A DNA stretch of 64,000 bases, taken from NCBI GenBank assembly GCA_002917775.1, contig KZ627155.1:862642-926641 (forward strand), in the 5' to 3' direction. Positions within the stretch are counted from its first letter, which is position 1; the number at the start of each line of letters is the position of its first letter. The notes under the pieces were generated by a model. The model saw only the letters and a list, made by a program, of their open reading frames with translations. It did no database searches and had not been told where the DNA came from. Shown piece by piece: positions 10,783-23,400 of this stretch. Made by a program: the position numbers and the translations under genes. The DNA is from Glaciozyma antarctica PI12. Its lineage: Eukaryota > Basidiomycota > Microbotryomycetes > Kriegeriales > Camptobasidiaceae.

Positions 10783-13700
10783 ATGTCGATGCGGGGCGAC
10801 AAGGACAAGAAGTCAAACTACCCGCAGATGCCTTCCTGGAGTCGGGAGAGCTCCGGAAGCGGAGAGGAGCCAGAGGAGGAAGGTGGAACCGTTCGAGGAG
10901 GGAGGTACGCTCAAGAGCCGAGCGAGGACGAGGAGGAGGGTTGGACTACGGCGCGGAGTAAGCAGCCGGCGATGCCTTCCCTCAACGACCTCTTCCTCGA
11001 CGCAGGAGGAGCCGAGGAGCTCGACGCACCGAGGTACGCCAGGAGGACGTCGAGGAGGATTCCGAGCGCGTATAGTGAGGGTGGTAAGAGCACTCGGGGA
11101 ACGTTCAAGGGGACCTCGTCGACAATCAAGAGGAACTCCATCTACTTCGATCCGCACCAACCGAATCCCTTCGTCCCGCCGCCAGCCCTTCCACCTTCTC
11201 CTTCTCCGCCTCCTCCAACAATCAAGGAGTTAATATCACCCACCGAAGCCGCTGAAGAACCGCAAGAGGACGACGACGACGAAGAGGAGAACCTCCTCGA
11301 CATTCCTCCCTCGCTCCCGGCTCTCTCGCTGCATTCTTTCGCGGGGGAGGCAGCTTTCGGAGAGCTTTCGTTTGATGGAGGAGTCGAGCTTTGCATTGAA
11401 GTAGAGGACTTGGGAGGAGGGTGGAGCCTGGGTTACGAGAAGGAGAAAGGCGAAGAGGGGAGGGGTCTCATTCCGCGGGGTTGGTACGCCGTGAGTCTTG
11501 CTTCCTCAGGTATTGGATCTCAGGCTCTCAGGCTGACAGCTTCAATCGTTCTAGTACATCGAGCATCCTCCAGAGCCCGCAGATCTCATCGATCCCGCCG
11601 ACTCCGCCTCCCCCGGTTCCGTCTCGCCACCGCCGACTCCGCCTCCCTCCCTCCCAGCACCTTCCGCCTCCCTCCCTGCCGACTCAACCCCCACGTCACC
11701 TGTCCTCGTATCTCCCTCTTCCTCTCCTCTTTCGCCCCCCGTCTCTTCCCAGCCTCGCCCTCTCTCCCCGCACGACTCTCTCCCTCCTCCCTCCCCACCT
11801 CCCGGCGGCCGCTCAATCGGAAGAAGCCTCATCATCTCTGGCATCGAATTCGAGCCCACAGACTCCCTCCCTTCGACTCCCGCCGCCGCACCGCAAATCT
11901 TCAGCCCCTCGATTCCGGACTGGCTGCTGCCGGAGTCCGAAGCGAGAGTGAGCCCCGTGCTGACGACCGGGGAGATGAAGGGGTTCTTCGTGGGGTCGAT
12001 GGAGATAGACGAAAGGTCGCAGGTCGTGGAGGAGACTGTCGAGGAGGCTCTCGAGGAGGCGGTGGATCGTTCGCCGGAACATCGCTTGGAGACTAGCGAG
12101 GACACGCTTCGCTCTTTCGCCGACGTCGACCCCTTCCCTCCCGTCGACCTCGCGGCTGAATTTGATATTTTCGCCGTCACCGACGAGCTTGCCACCGAGA
12201 TGGAGCTGGAACCGACTCTCGCGCCGGTACTCGAGGAGGAGGAGGACGAGACGGACACGCAAGAAGCGCGCGAAGCTCGCTGGGCCGCCGTCGTTGAATT
12301 TGCCGAGCAGAGTGCGTCGTCGGCTTCTATAGTCGAGGAGCACGAGTCGAGATTCCCCTGGACGCCTCCTCCCGCATCCTTGGCGAGCAGTATCGTCGAA
12401 GAGCCTCTCGCTGCCGAGTTGCCCGAGGCGAAGGACGTGCTTTCGAGGACCTCGACGATGCTGTATCGATTGGGCTTGGGAACGATTGGGAGGGAGTATT
12501 CGGTGACGAGTATTGGGCTGGGAACGAGGAGTGCATCGGGTCGTTCGGTGTCGGGGACGTTGAGGGCGAGCGGGAGGGGGAAGGGGCTGGTGCAGGATTG
12601 GATTTTGCGAGGGGACGCTGGAGGCTCCAGTTCTGGGGATTCGGCGTATCACATCGATGTGAGTACTCGCCCGCTCGCTCGGGAGAACGTAGCTGATGAG
12701 ACCTCGTAGTCTGGTCCTGCATGGCGCCACGACGCTCCTCCTTTTACGGTACACGTCCATTCGCCCGAGAAGCGCTCCTCGACGACGACCGACTACACCG
12801 TCTTCCAACTCACGACCGTCTTCTCCCCCTCCGAGCCCGAAGCCGACGACTCTCCTCTCACCATGACCGTCGAGCGCCGCTACTCCCACTTCACGCTCCT
12901 CCACTCCCTCCTCGTCGAAAGGTATCCAATCGTCGTCGTTCCTCCTGTACCGGTCAAGAGCTATGCGGGGAGGTTTCAGGAGCCGTTCGTCGAGACGAGG
13001 AGGAGGGATCTGGAGAGGTGGTGGGCGAGGATCGGGAGGCACGCGGTGCTGGGGTCGGCGGACGAGGTGCGAGGCTTTCTGGGGATTGAAAGCGACGCAG
13101 TGAGTTGATTTTGTTGCTTTGTCGACGGGAGGATCCTGAATCCCGCATTGCAGGAGCTCAGGAACCTCCTCATGCCTGCGAAGTCGACTTCGCCGTCTCC
13201 AGCGGCGTTCTTTGCGCGCGTCTTTCATCCCGAGTTCAACGTCGATCAGCCTGACGCGAAGGATGCAATCGAGCGATTCGAGAAGCATGCGAAGGCGATC
13301 GAGGGTGGCGGAGGAGTCAAGGACGTCGAGACGAGCGTTGGGAGGGTGCGAGAAGGAATTCGAGGTACGTACGCAGTCGCCAGATTGTGACACTTACTGA
13401 AAGTTGCCCTCCAGATCATGCAGCGAATTTGCGAGCGCTCGCGCATTCGATTATTCGCCCCGTCGCGGGACTCGCTCTTCCGCCCATCACGAGCGAGGAG
13501 GACGTCGCAGCGGAGCAGGAGAGTGATAGCAAGCGAGATCGTCGCAGAGCTCTTGCGCTCTGCGTCGTCAACGAGGATGGTGCGCTGACGTGGAAGGAGG
13601 GCTGCGAAGGTACGTCGTTCGGGCTGCTTCGACGCGACGCGTCGCTGACCGAGATTTTGCAGAATCTTTGAGTCTTGCGAAGGCTGTTCAGGCAACTGCC

Positions 13701-14606
13701 GAGTCTGTGGCGGCTGTTGCGGAGCTTTACGACAATAACGTGAGCCGAACGTGAGCGCGGGGGGAGTTGAGCCTTTGGACCTTGCTAATCTGGCTCGCTT
13801 CGCAGGCCCGGAACACGATGCTCCCAGTGCAGGAACTTCTCCGCGAGTCGGCTTACCCCTATTCTCAGCATGCCGTGCGTTATTTAAACCTCGCTTCAAA
13901 GAGGCTCAGTGATGCTGACCCAACGTTCGCAGGCTTTAATCGAAACTCACAAACTCGCACTCGTCCAGCACCAGGAGCTTACCGACGCAACTCCCCCTCT
14001 CAACGACGCCGATTCGCATGATCACGAAGAAGCCATCGCTCGTGCCGAGACTGTCCTCAACATCACGTCGGCTGAGATCGAGCGGATCCGACTCGGAGCG
14101 AAGCGAGGACCTCAAGAGCGTCTCGATGCAGTACCTGCAGGGCCAGATCGACTTCCACGAACAGGTGCGCTGCTCATGGTCTCCACAAAATCTCGCTAAC
14201 TTTTCGATCTTGGCAGGCTCTCTCGCAGCTCCGCTTCGCCCTCACCCACTTCGAGCCCACCTCCTTCTCCGCCCTCGCCCACACCGGACCCCGTCTCCGT
14301 TCCATCCTCGAGCGACCACCACCCTCTCCTCGCCCTCTCCCCGTCCCAAGCAACTACGGTATCCCTTCCTCGATCCTCGGCGTCTCCTCCTCGCTCGGTC
14401 GACCCGTCGGCGTCGTGGGAGAGGTCCTTTCGGAGACGGTGGGGAGTGTGCTCGGGTTGAGAGGAGAAGAACCGGTGGTTTATATGACGAGGGGGAGCGC
14501 GACGGCGGGTACGGTGGGGAGGAGTGCGATGGAGATTATAAAGGGGCAGGAGGAGGGGAGAGCGACTTGGAGGCAGAGTATTTTTGGGTCTTCGCGGCTT
14601 TGGTAA
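10783..14606 (+). CDS. SH3-PX-BAR sorting nexin, SNX9 type
   Basis: The protein has an acidic, Ser/Pro-rich start, then an SH3 domain (ALSLHSFAGEAAFGELSF, IEVEDLGGGWSLGY, GLIPRGWYA joined by an intron to YIEHPP; about 11320-11570). A long Pro-rich and acidic linker follows. The PX domain (about 12740-13090) has YTVFQLTTVF, the phosphoinositide-binding VERRYSHFTLLHSLLVERYP, VPPVPVKSYAGRFQEPFVE and RRRDLERWWARIGRHAVL; this order closely matches SNX9-family PX domains. Downstream exons (13150-14600) are helical and would form the BAR region (RVFHPEFNV, IERFEKHAKAI, DHAANLRALAHSI, AVQATAESVAAVAELYDNN, LKSVSMQYLQGQIDFHEQ). Such proteins link curved membranes to actin at endocytic sites. Start at 10783 is preferred; ATG 10720 adds 21 Pro-rich residues. 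Confidence 0.8.
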
Positions 14607-14687
14607 TTCGCACAAGGGGTTTTCTGGGAAGCAGAAGAAGCTGAAGATACTGAGAGTATGGGAGCTTCGACACTCTCGATTACAATC

Positions 14688-16381
14688 CTAGGCTTGGACC
14701 TCGCCACTGACGACCTTGCGAAGGCCTTGGATAAGGTCGGCCTTGAGGTCCTCGAAGTCCTCCAAGCCGATGGAGATGCGTACTAAGAGAAAGGATTAGT
14801 CAGAAGATCCCCAAAGCGAGGTAGACGGGGGCAAAGTACGCACCGAGACAGGGAGAAACTCCAGGATTCGCGAGGATGCTCTGCTCGATGAGACTTTCGA
14901 CTCCTCCGAGCGAGGTGGCGGGCTTGAAGAGAACGTTATCAAGGGAAGGCCTCGCGCTTCATATCAAAAAACTCACCGTAAAGAGCTGGAGCGCATGGCA
15001 CAGCTCCTCGGCGTATTCCTTCTTCGCAAGCATGATCGAAAAGCAAGCCGGTCCGCCCGTCATCTGCTTCCCCTCTCCGACCCACTTGCCGTCTGCGCCA
15101 TCTTGCAGCGAAGCGTGCCAGACTTTCTCAACAGCGTTCGAGGGGGCGCCATCGTCGGACTTGGAGCCGTCGGGAGTGAGGGAGAAGAGCCACTGGACGA
15201 GAGCGGTGGCGGTGCGGGATTGGCGATTTACGCGCTTGGAGTGGGAGCGAGTAAGTATGGAGCCGGAGAAAGTGAAGAGACAAACGTACGAGGTTGAGAG
15301 TGCGGAGAGAGCGGAGGATGAGCCAGGTGTCGAGCGAGCCGGGGTTGCTGCCCGTGTAGGTGCGATTGTGCCAAAGCTTGAGCCAGTCGTCCTTGTCCTT
15401 GACGGAGACGGTGCCGATTAACGCGTCGCTCTGACCTCCGAAGTACTTTGTTCCCGAGTCTGAAGGTCGTTCGAGGAATCAGCAAGTGGCGAAGCGGAAA
15501 GAGATGATCGCGACAGGGACTCACGCATCACGACGTCCGCTCCCCACTTGAAGGGATCTTGAAGCGGAGGAGGACCAAAGGTACTGTCGACGCCGATGGT
15601 ACCTCCCACGGCATGCGCCTTTTTCGCGTCTGCGGTGCGAAATGTCAGTCGAAGCGAGAGGGGATCGCACGCTCCTGGACGCACAAAACTCGATGCTTCG
15701 ACACTCTCCAGTAGGGTTGAGAGGCGTCTCGACCCAGCAGAGTAGCTTGCCTTCCTTCGGGTAGGCATCATCAAGCTTGATGACTTGCTGCAGACGCGTG
15801 ATCACAGATGAGGTTCCTTTCGAGCGAACCGAGAGGGAATACGCACGACTGCATCGACTCCGCGCATCTGGCGATAGACTTCGATAGACTGGTGGCACCC
15901 ATGATATCTATCGGTCATGGCGATAATATCGGGGCGGTACATGAGCAAAATCGCGAAGAACGCTGAGATCCCCGATGGGTAGAGCAGCGTTGGAGCACCG
16001 ATGAGGTACCCTAAGACCTTCTCCGTGCGGGTGACGTTGGGGGAGGTATATCTACTGTACACGTCTCGCTCTGGCTCTGCAGGATCAAGGTCGTCCTCTG
16101 CTGCAGCGCCGGCCTTGACTTCCGCAGGGGTAGGGTGGCGGACTAGTCGAAGGGAAGGGCGTCAGCGTGGCGTGTGCGAGGGAACGAGAGCAGGCGCACA
16201 CGTAGTAGTAACCGAGATATTGGGCGCGACCTCCCTGTTCGTCTAAAGCGTCAATCCCCTGTGGCACACACGGCGTGTTGAAGGAAAGGTGGACGCACTT
16301 GCCCTGCACGTAGCCTGCATCTCCGTGGACAGACCTGGTCGCGAAGCCAAGTGAAGCAGATACGGGAGCGGGAGGAGTCAT
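14688..16381 (-). CDS. PLP-dependent trans-sulfuration (Cys/Met metabolism) enzyme
   Basis: This is a fold-type I pyridoxal-phosphate enzyme of the cystathionine gamma-synthase/lyase family. It starts MTPPAPVSASLGFATRSVHG, typical of the family's ATRxVHxG opening. The exons give DVYSRYTSPNVTRTEKVLG (family YSRxxNPT), PTLLYPSGISAFFAILL, the PLP-stacking DRYHGCHQS region, LLCWVETPLNPTGE (family ExPxNP), GTIGVDSTFGPPPLQDP (Asp contacts the PLP ring) and HSGTKYFGGQSDALIG, where Lys is the Schiff-base residue, rebuilt across an intron. The C-terminal part has TSLGGVESLIEQ and VRISIGLEDFEDLKADL, as expected. Which step it catalyses (synthase, lyase or an uncharacterised YHR112C-like activity) cannot be decided from motifs. 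It is divergent from a Zn2Cys6 regulator. Confidence 0.85.
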
Positions 16382-16645
16382 CGGTGGTTGACGGTGGTTG
16401 CGAGTGGGATGGAGGAAGAGAAAGAGAAGCCTGGACCGAATGGCTTGCCGGTCCTCCCCACGCGAGGTACGTAACGCAGTTGCGCCAATTTCCGCTGGTT
16501 AATCCAGACTCCTCCCTTAAGAGGAGCGATTTCCTCAGCCGAGAGGGAGGGAGTGAGAGAGAGAGGAAGGAGAGGAGAGGAGAGGAGGTGGGCTGGAATT
16601 CGCTGCGATAGTTTACTTCCTCCTTCCTCTCAGCCTTGCTGCTGA
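16382..16645. promoter_or_regulatory. Divergent promoter, PLP enzyme and Zn2Cys6 regulator
   Basis: A 264-nt intergenic region is shared by the two start codons. Direct or inverted CGG triplets typical of Zn2Cys6 targets were not seen in a clear paired arrangement. A GAGA-rich tract lies at about 16550-16590. Confidence 0.45.
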
Positions 16646-19600
16646 ATGTACCCGAATCAGTCCTGGCAGCCGCCTCCAGCAGAACCAGCACCGGCTCCAC
16701 CTCTTCGACCGATCGCCCCAGCTCCTCCTCAAGCTAGCACGTCCACCTCCCACCTCTCCATCAGCGCCGCTACAGCTCCGAAAGCAGGCACCTCAGCATC
16801 ACCAGCAGCCGGTAATGCAACCAAGCGGAAGCACGCCGCAGCGGTCAAGGGCAAGGGCAAGCAGAAGGAAGAGGACGAGGACGATGAGGGAGAGGACGAG
16901 GACGGCAGGAAGCTCAAGAGGAACCGTATGGCCTTGTCGTGCCGCGAATGCAAGCGCCGCAAGGTCAAGTGCGATCGCACGATGCCTGCGTGTGGACCGT
17001 GTACCAGTACATCCCCTCTCCAGCCCTCAATCAGGACGCGATCGCTAACGCGCCGCCGCCTTGCAGAGCGCGGACAAGCGTCGGGCTGTACTTGGGACGT
17101 CTTCTCTACCGAGGGCTACCTTCCGCCGACCATCGCTCGTACCAGCGACCTCTCAGCCGTCACCTCCCGCCTTCAGCACATCGAAGCCTTTCTCGCACGG
17201 CTTCCTCCCAATCTCGCCTCCTTCACACCTTACGTCCCACCCGCTGCTCCCAGCACTGCTCTCGGCGATCCGAATCGGAAGACTCTCGTTCAGGGCGCAG
17301 GAGAAGGAGCGCAGGAGGAAACCTGGAGCGATACGGAAGATGCGGCGGTCGATCTCGAGAACGGCGTCTTTGGCCAAGTCGCTGCGAACGCAGCTGCTGG
17401 GTCTCCAGAGGCGACCAAGATGAGTTTAGGAACGAACGGTCGAAATGGAGGACCGACGGGGGGGAAGTTGCGATTCGGAGGGAGGGATATGGAGCTTACG
17501 AAGGCCCTGACTTCGATCGTCAGTCCGGAGCGAGTGGGATTGGCGTCGAAAGTGCACTTGGACGTCGAGTTTGATGCGAGTCCTGCAGAGGTGGAGAAGG
17601 CGCGCGTGGAGGTGCTGAGAAGGATCTATCGCGCGCTACCGACGAGGGAGGCCGTCACCCATCTCGTACATCTCTACTTCTCGCGCGTATCGTGGCTTTT
17701 CCATCACATTCAGTCAGTCTTCTCCAGCGGCATTCGAACAGCGTAAACTAAGAACCTTTGTGCAGTGCTCCTTCATTCCTCGCCGAGCTCGAAGCCTTCC
17801 ATGCGATGTGGGATGCGGGGAGGTCGGACGAGGTGGATACTCTCTGGGTTGCTCTCCTCCTTATGGTATTGCCGTCCACTTTCTCGCTTTAGACGCACGA
17901 GCTCATCTGTTCTTTGCAGGTTCTCTGCGTCGCCCTCGACAGCACGCACGCCTCTCGCTCCCCGCTCTCGCTCGACCCTTCGACCCTCCCCAACCCTCTC
18001 GCTACTATCCCAGACGAACAGCTACGCTCTCTTCCCGAGATTCTCTTCCAAGCTTCTCAGAGAGCGCTCGCTATCGGCGAATGGGAGTCGATCCCTCGCG
18101 TTCGCAGCATCCAGGTGGGTCTCCTCCTTGGCCTTCTCCGACGCTTTTAACGAACAGCTTTCGCAGACCATCGTCCTCTACACGCAGTACCTTCAACTTT
18201 GCAGCGCCAATCGTGGCCAACCTTCTCAGCTCGTAACTTGGCTCGCAGGTGGTATCCGCCTTGCCCAAGTTCTCGGCCTCCATCTGCTCGGCTCGAACCC
18301 TGAGACGCGAGCTACTTCCTCTTCCCCTTTCCAGATCGTCTGCTCACGACTCTCGCAGTATGCCGTCAGACGATCCTGCTTGGCCGCCGGGAAAGAACAG
18401 CTTGAAGCGAGAGTCGGCGAAGAGGCTCTGGGGCGTCCTCGTTTTTCAGGACTGGATGGGAGCGAGCTCCAAGAACCGCTGTTACCTAATCGCCCCCTTC
18501 CATTTCGACACCGATGATCCTCACAACCTCAACGACGTGAGTGCGAGCTCCACACCATCGTGAAGCCACAGCTGATGCTCGCACTCTCGCAGCACGATCT
18601 CAGTCCTATCGAATGGAAGATCAACCCTGCTCCCCAATCCGTCCTTACCGACTCCTCTCCCGACCGCGTTCGCATCGCCATGTCGCGTCAAGTCCGCAAG
18701 GTCTTCGACGCCGTCGTCCTGACCACGGATTTCAGCTACGACACGGGTTCGTCCATGTCTCCCCCCTCTGAAGCCTCCAGAACTAACGAAGTTGCAGTTT
18801 TGGAGCTTGATAGAGGGTATCGCGCCATCCTCGAGAGTCTTCCGGATCGCTGGACGCTGGAGAGTAGCGCCGAGGAGGTCGAACAGCCGATGCTGCGCTA
18901 TCAACGACATTTCGCGCTCGAGGGACTCCACAACCGAGTGAGTCTATGCTTGTTAAACGAAGACGAGGACACGCCTGATGCGGTGACTCCAGATCTTCCG
19001 TCTTCATCGGCCATTCTCGACAAGGGGGTATCGGCAGCCCAAGTATCGGTTCTCAACGGTCCGTCTGGCTCGCAGGCACGATGAAGGAGGACGGTAGCTG
19101 ATTTTCATATAGGACGCCTGCGTTAAGAGTGCTCGAGTGGTCATCGTGAGCTCGACTTCATCCCCCAGCTGCGAATCGCTGCTGAAGCTCCTCGCAGGTG
19201 AGCACGCACAACATTGCCGACGCAGTTCGCGACGTATGGTACACGTATAGCCATGTCATGGGAGCTACCCTAGTCCTCTTTAACGAGTGAGCTCCCTGAC
19301 TCGTTCAATTCTGCCGACGAACTCTTGCTGACGTGTCGCGTCGCCAGCCTCTTCCAAGCCATCGACCGTGACCTCTCCGCCGCCGAGATCGACGCGCAAC
19401 GCGAGACGCTCAGCCTCGCCGCCGAAATATTCTCCCGAAGCGCACAGATCAGCAGCCCTTCACTGAAAGCGGTCGTCGAGCAAGGCCACAAGATCATCGA
19501 CGGCCTCTTTCGCGCGGAGGAGTCTCGACGCGTCGGTCGAGCAGCGCGTACGCTCATCGCTGCTGCCACTGGCTTTGGCGGTGAAGAGGAGGAAGAAGTC

Positions 19601-20020
19601 GAGACATTCGCCGAAGTCCTCCAACGGATCTCGCGGTCTCTCGACTCGCACACGGAGCGGCATCGCGGGACACCTCCTCCGACTCGCAACCTCAAATCCA
19701 CCTCTCGCCCCGCCTCATCCTTCACGCCCTTCTCCTCCGTCATCCCAATCGAAACCATCGCGTCATCCCCCTGGCCCTTCCCTCCCATCCCCGTCGACGG
19801 CGCCGACGACCTCTCGCTGCAGTTCTTCCAAGAATTGGGTATGCTCGAATCGCACCCGGATGGCGGGGACGAGTTCTGGGGGAATCAGCCGTATGATTCG
19901 ATGGCGATGAGTTCGTTGGAGGGGAATGCTGGGATGGGAGGATGGGAGGAGGAGAGGGGGAGAGGAGAGGGGGGTTCGCAGCTCTCGGCGCTGCTGGACC
20001 AGCTTGGAGGAGGCTGGTAG
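16646..20020 (+). CDS. Zn2Cys6 fungal transcription factor
   Basis: The N-terminus is Pro/Ala-rich with an acidic-basic linker (KQKEEDEDDEGEDED), then the binuclear zinc cluster: LSCRECKRRKVKCDRTMPAC, GPC, and after an intron KRGQASGC, giving all six Cys. DNA binding and regulation are expected in the nucleus. A region containing SRLQHIEAFLARLP may dimerise. The fungal_trans middle homology region begins with LRRIYRALPTREAVTHLVHL and YFSRVSWLFHHI, continues through VDTLWVALLLMVLCVALDS and WLAGGIRLAQVLGLHLLG, and includes KRLWGVLVFQDWMGASS. The C-terminus is acidic and disordered, ending QLGGGW. About nine introns are present. No pathway can be assigned from the protein alone; the divergent PLP enzyme is a candidate target. 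Confidence 0.85.
17007..17066 (+). other. Intron inside the zinc cluster
   Basis: The donor GTACATCC follows the fifth cysteine (CGPCT), and the acceptor CTTGCAG precedes the exon with the sixth (RGQASGC). The 60-nt intron is in phase 1; the codon across it becomes AAG. Only this junction restores the C-x2-C-x6-C-x6-C-x2-C-x8-C spacing. Confidence 0.7.
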
Positions 20021-20428
20021 GAGCGTAAAGCGGTTTATTGTTGTTTCGTATTGATATCGCCGCCTCGAGTTGCGCGTACCGTCTGCTACAGAGTGCAGAG
20101 AGGCGAGCTGAACAACTCGCTGAGCGCGAGTTCGGCGAGCTGCCTCAAGGAGTCTTCGCCTGAGGCCTGTGATCCTGCTGTAAGATGGGGAATCTTTAAA
20201 GGTAACGTAGACGAAGACAGTGCAGATAAGAAGCTGAACTGAGGCCAGGCTGGCCGAGGTGCAGGCGCGAGGTCAGCTCACGCCCTCACGCGCTCGTCCT
20301 CTCCCTCCCACAACTATCTCAACAAAACGAGCTGTTCTTCTCGCGCACGCTGAGCCAACCGGCATCAACTCCCAGGACTGTCCTCACCAGCTCAAGCTAC
20401 CGCGCGCGCCCCTCGCCACTCAGGAACC
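20021..20428. other. Intergenic, upstream of ATG11
   Basis: The 3' UTR of the Zn2Cys6 gene and the promoter of ATG11 lie here. No open frame with coding character was found. Confidence 0.6.
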
Positions 20429-23400
20429 ATGCTCGTCGTCCGCGCAAGCGATGGCGCAGCCTTCACCATCTACAGAGCAGACCTCGAGAACATAACCACG
20501 TACGCCCGCTTTGTTGCGCTTCTATTCACCAGCTGACACACGTCCGCCAGCCTCGACGAACTCCGTACCCACCTCCTCTCCCCGCTCCTCCAGATCCCTC
20601 CCGACTGCCTCATCTGCATGAACGAGGAAGGCGCCCAACTACGCGAGGACTCGGTTCAACACCTCGCCAAGCTCGCCGGCTCTCCAGAAGGCTCCACCTC
20701 CCTCGCCTCTCCCGCAGCAGTAGCGGCGCGCCCGAGCCCCCCTGGCTCGTTCCTGCGGCGGAGCTCGAGGAGCGTCCCTGGATTGGAGGTCGAGCGCGAA
20801 AGACGGCTGTACGTGTTTGATCGGGAGCACTTGGATGCGGATCCGGAGCTCGTGGCGCAGACGCTCGACATTACGGACGACCAGCTGCTCACCGAGCCAG
20901 CCTTGCACTGTGCGCTCCAGTTCGCCTTCTCGTGTCGTCCATGACTGATTCGCAGCGCAGCTGACGACCCTCTAGCAAGTCATATCGCCCTCTCCCACCA
21001 CAACCTGTCCTCCGTCCTCGCCCTCCTCCACTCGCTCGGCTTCCAGCGCGCGTCCCTCCAGCTCGCCCTCTCCAACCTCAATCGCGTCATGACAGGCACT
21101 TCCACCTCGCTGTCTGTCTTTCAGGAATCCGCTGCGCCCAGCTTTGCGAAATGGGACGACTTGCTCGAGGGATGGGAGGGTGCGATGGGAGCTATTAGCA
21201 AGGTCGCGGTGGTGGGAGGGCTGATCACGCGAGCGGCAGGGCATTCGAGGGAGGGAAGCGCGGGCAGTGGAATGGGGAAGGAGCGCGTGTTGGGGGACTA
21301 TGTCAGTCGGGACAAGATGGTGGCAGTGAGGGATGGGTGTGCGAAGGTCCTGGGTGAGTGCGACGAAACTCGGGAGGTGGCGATGGAGCTGACGACCGTT
21401 TTCAGATGACCTGAAGATGCGAGCAAACCATCTTCAAGCGACGCTGGAGAACGCACTGGCAGGAACGGCGGTCGTTCAATCCGAGTTTGACGCGACGAGG
21501 TGAGGAGTGTGCTGCGAAGCGCAACCGAAGCTGATATGGTTGGCAGTCGTGATATTGAAGACCTTGAGATGTGCGAGAACGATGCGCACGAGGCGCATAT
21601 GCGGATCGAGGAGCTCGTGAGAACTGGAGAACGTCGTGAGTCTCGCTCCGAAGTCCTTTCGCGACTGGAGTAGCTGACATCTCTCCTCGCCAGTGACCGA
21701 CCTGAATCTTCGAGCCGACTGCTTCGAAGGTAGGTTTGAGCCACTTTGATAGCTCGACAGCTAATGAATCTCTGTCGCAGAGCTTTCGCATATTGACGCC
21801 GACCAGCGAGATCGGATTCGGTTTCTCGTTGAGCGGAAGGTGCGCTTGTCATATCTCCTCTAGGCTATCTCAACAGCTCATTGTCCCACTCGCAGAACGC
21901 CATGACTCGCTATCTCGTCATCTCGATGCAGCGAATTTCGAACCTTCAATCCGACATCGCCGACATGCCTTCAGATCTCGGAGGACTTGACCATGACATG
22001 CGGTCCGTCGTGCTCTCTAGACTCGCGCTTTCCTATCTGACCTCCCACCAGGACGAAGACGGACAACTTCAAGCACCTCGCTCGCCTCGAAGGCCTCATC
22101 CCCGCCTATATCGCTACCGTCGTCGAAGTGGTCCGTCGGCGCGAGTTCGGTTCGTTGCTCTGATTACGCCTTCGCTCATTCAGGCCTAACAATCATCCCT
22201 CCACAGCCCGCCTCCTCTCCCGCCACTCCCTCGCCGTCTCGCAATCTATCTCCCACCTCTCCACCACCGAACGCACTCGTCGCACCGCCTACCGCACGAC
22301 TTTTTCGGGCAAGCTTCCCTGGGAGGTCCGAGGGCTCGGCGCTGGGACGGACGACGCCGTTCCTGCTGTTGATTCCGGTGTGAGGAATGGGGCGGAAGAG
22401 CTGCCAGAGTTGGGGAGGGATACACTCGAAGGCGAGTCTGGCTTTGCTGGGATGGCAGGTGATGCGTGCTGACGAGCTTGAACAGGCTTGCAGAAGGCGC
22501 TTTCGCAGCTGGTTGAGTCGTTGACGGAGGAAGTGGATGGAGTGCCGTTGCGGAAGGCACAGGCGATGTTGGACGAGCTCGTGACTGGGCTCGATGCGCA
22601 GGAGAAGGAGTTTGAGGCTATCGCTCTAGGTGAGTCGCCTTTGTTCGTCGGTCTACAGGTGGAGCTGACTCTCATTCGCTATACCAGGCCAGTCCGGGAC
22701 GAGACCTGTCGTTGACCCTGGCGCCCCGACTCTCACCGACTTGGAGAAGCAGGTTCGAGCGATGGAGGAGGCGAAGGAGACTCTCGAACGTCAACTTCAA
22801 GAGGAGCGGAGCGGGCGAGAAGAGGAGCTAGCGCAGCTCAACCAACTCAACGGCGAGCTCGCTGCTGCGCGCTCTTCGGACGAGGAGGTCCTCCTCGAGC
22901 TGAGGGACCAGATCGTCGGGCTCAAGAGGGGCCATTCGCACGGCGAGCTCGAGCGGAGCAAGTGGGAGAAGGAGCGGATCGAATGGGACGAGGAGCGGCG
23001 AGCGGCGAGAGCGGCGTTTGTTGAGGTCGAGCGGCGTGCGAAGGCGGTGGAGGACGACTTGCGCGAGTCGAGAACGCGAGAGGACGACCTCGATCGACAA
23101 CTCGGCTCTGCGCGCGCTGGATCCGACGAGCTCAACCGCCAACTCGACGAGGTCGAGAGCCGACACACGAACCTTCGCTCCGACCATGCGAACCTCCAGC
23201 GGAACCTCGAGTTGGCTCAGACGACGATCGAAGCGCTCGAGAGTCGGATCCGTGCCGCCGAAGTCGATCAATGCTCGCTCACGATGGCCGTCGCGGACAA
23301 GGATCGCCTGTTGCGGGACCAGCGCGGGGAGGCGGAGCTGGATCGTGCAGTGCTGGAGAAGGAGGTGGACGACTTGCGGGCGGCACTTGAGACGAAGGAG

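Noticed and set aside
12327-13393. Minus-strand open frames opposite the sorting nexin
   Set aside because: Antisense shadows of PX and linker exons; Arg-rich translations typical of GC-rich reverse frames.
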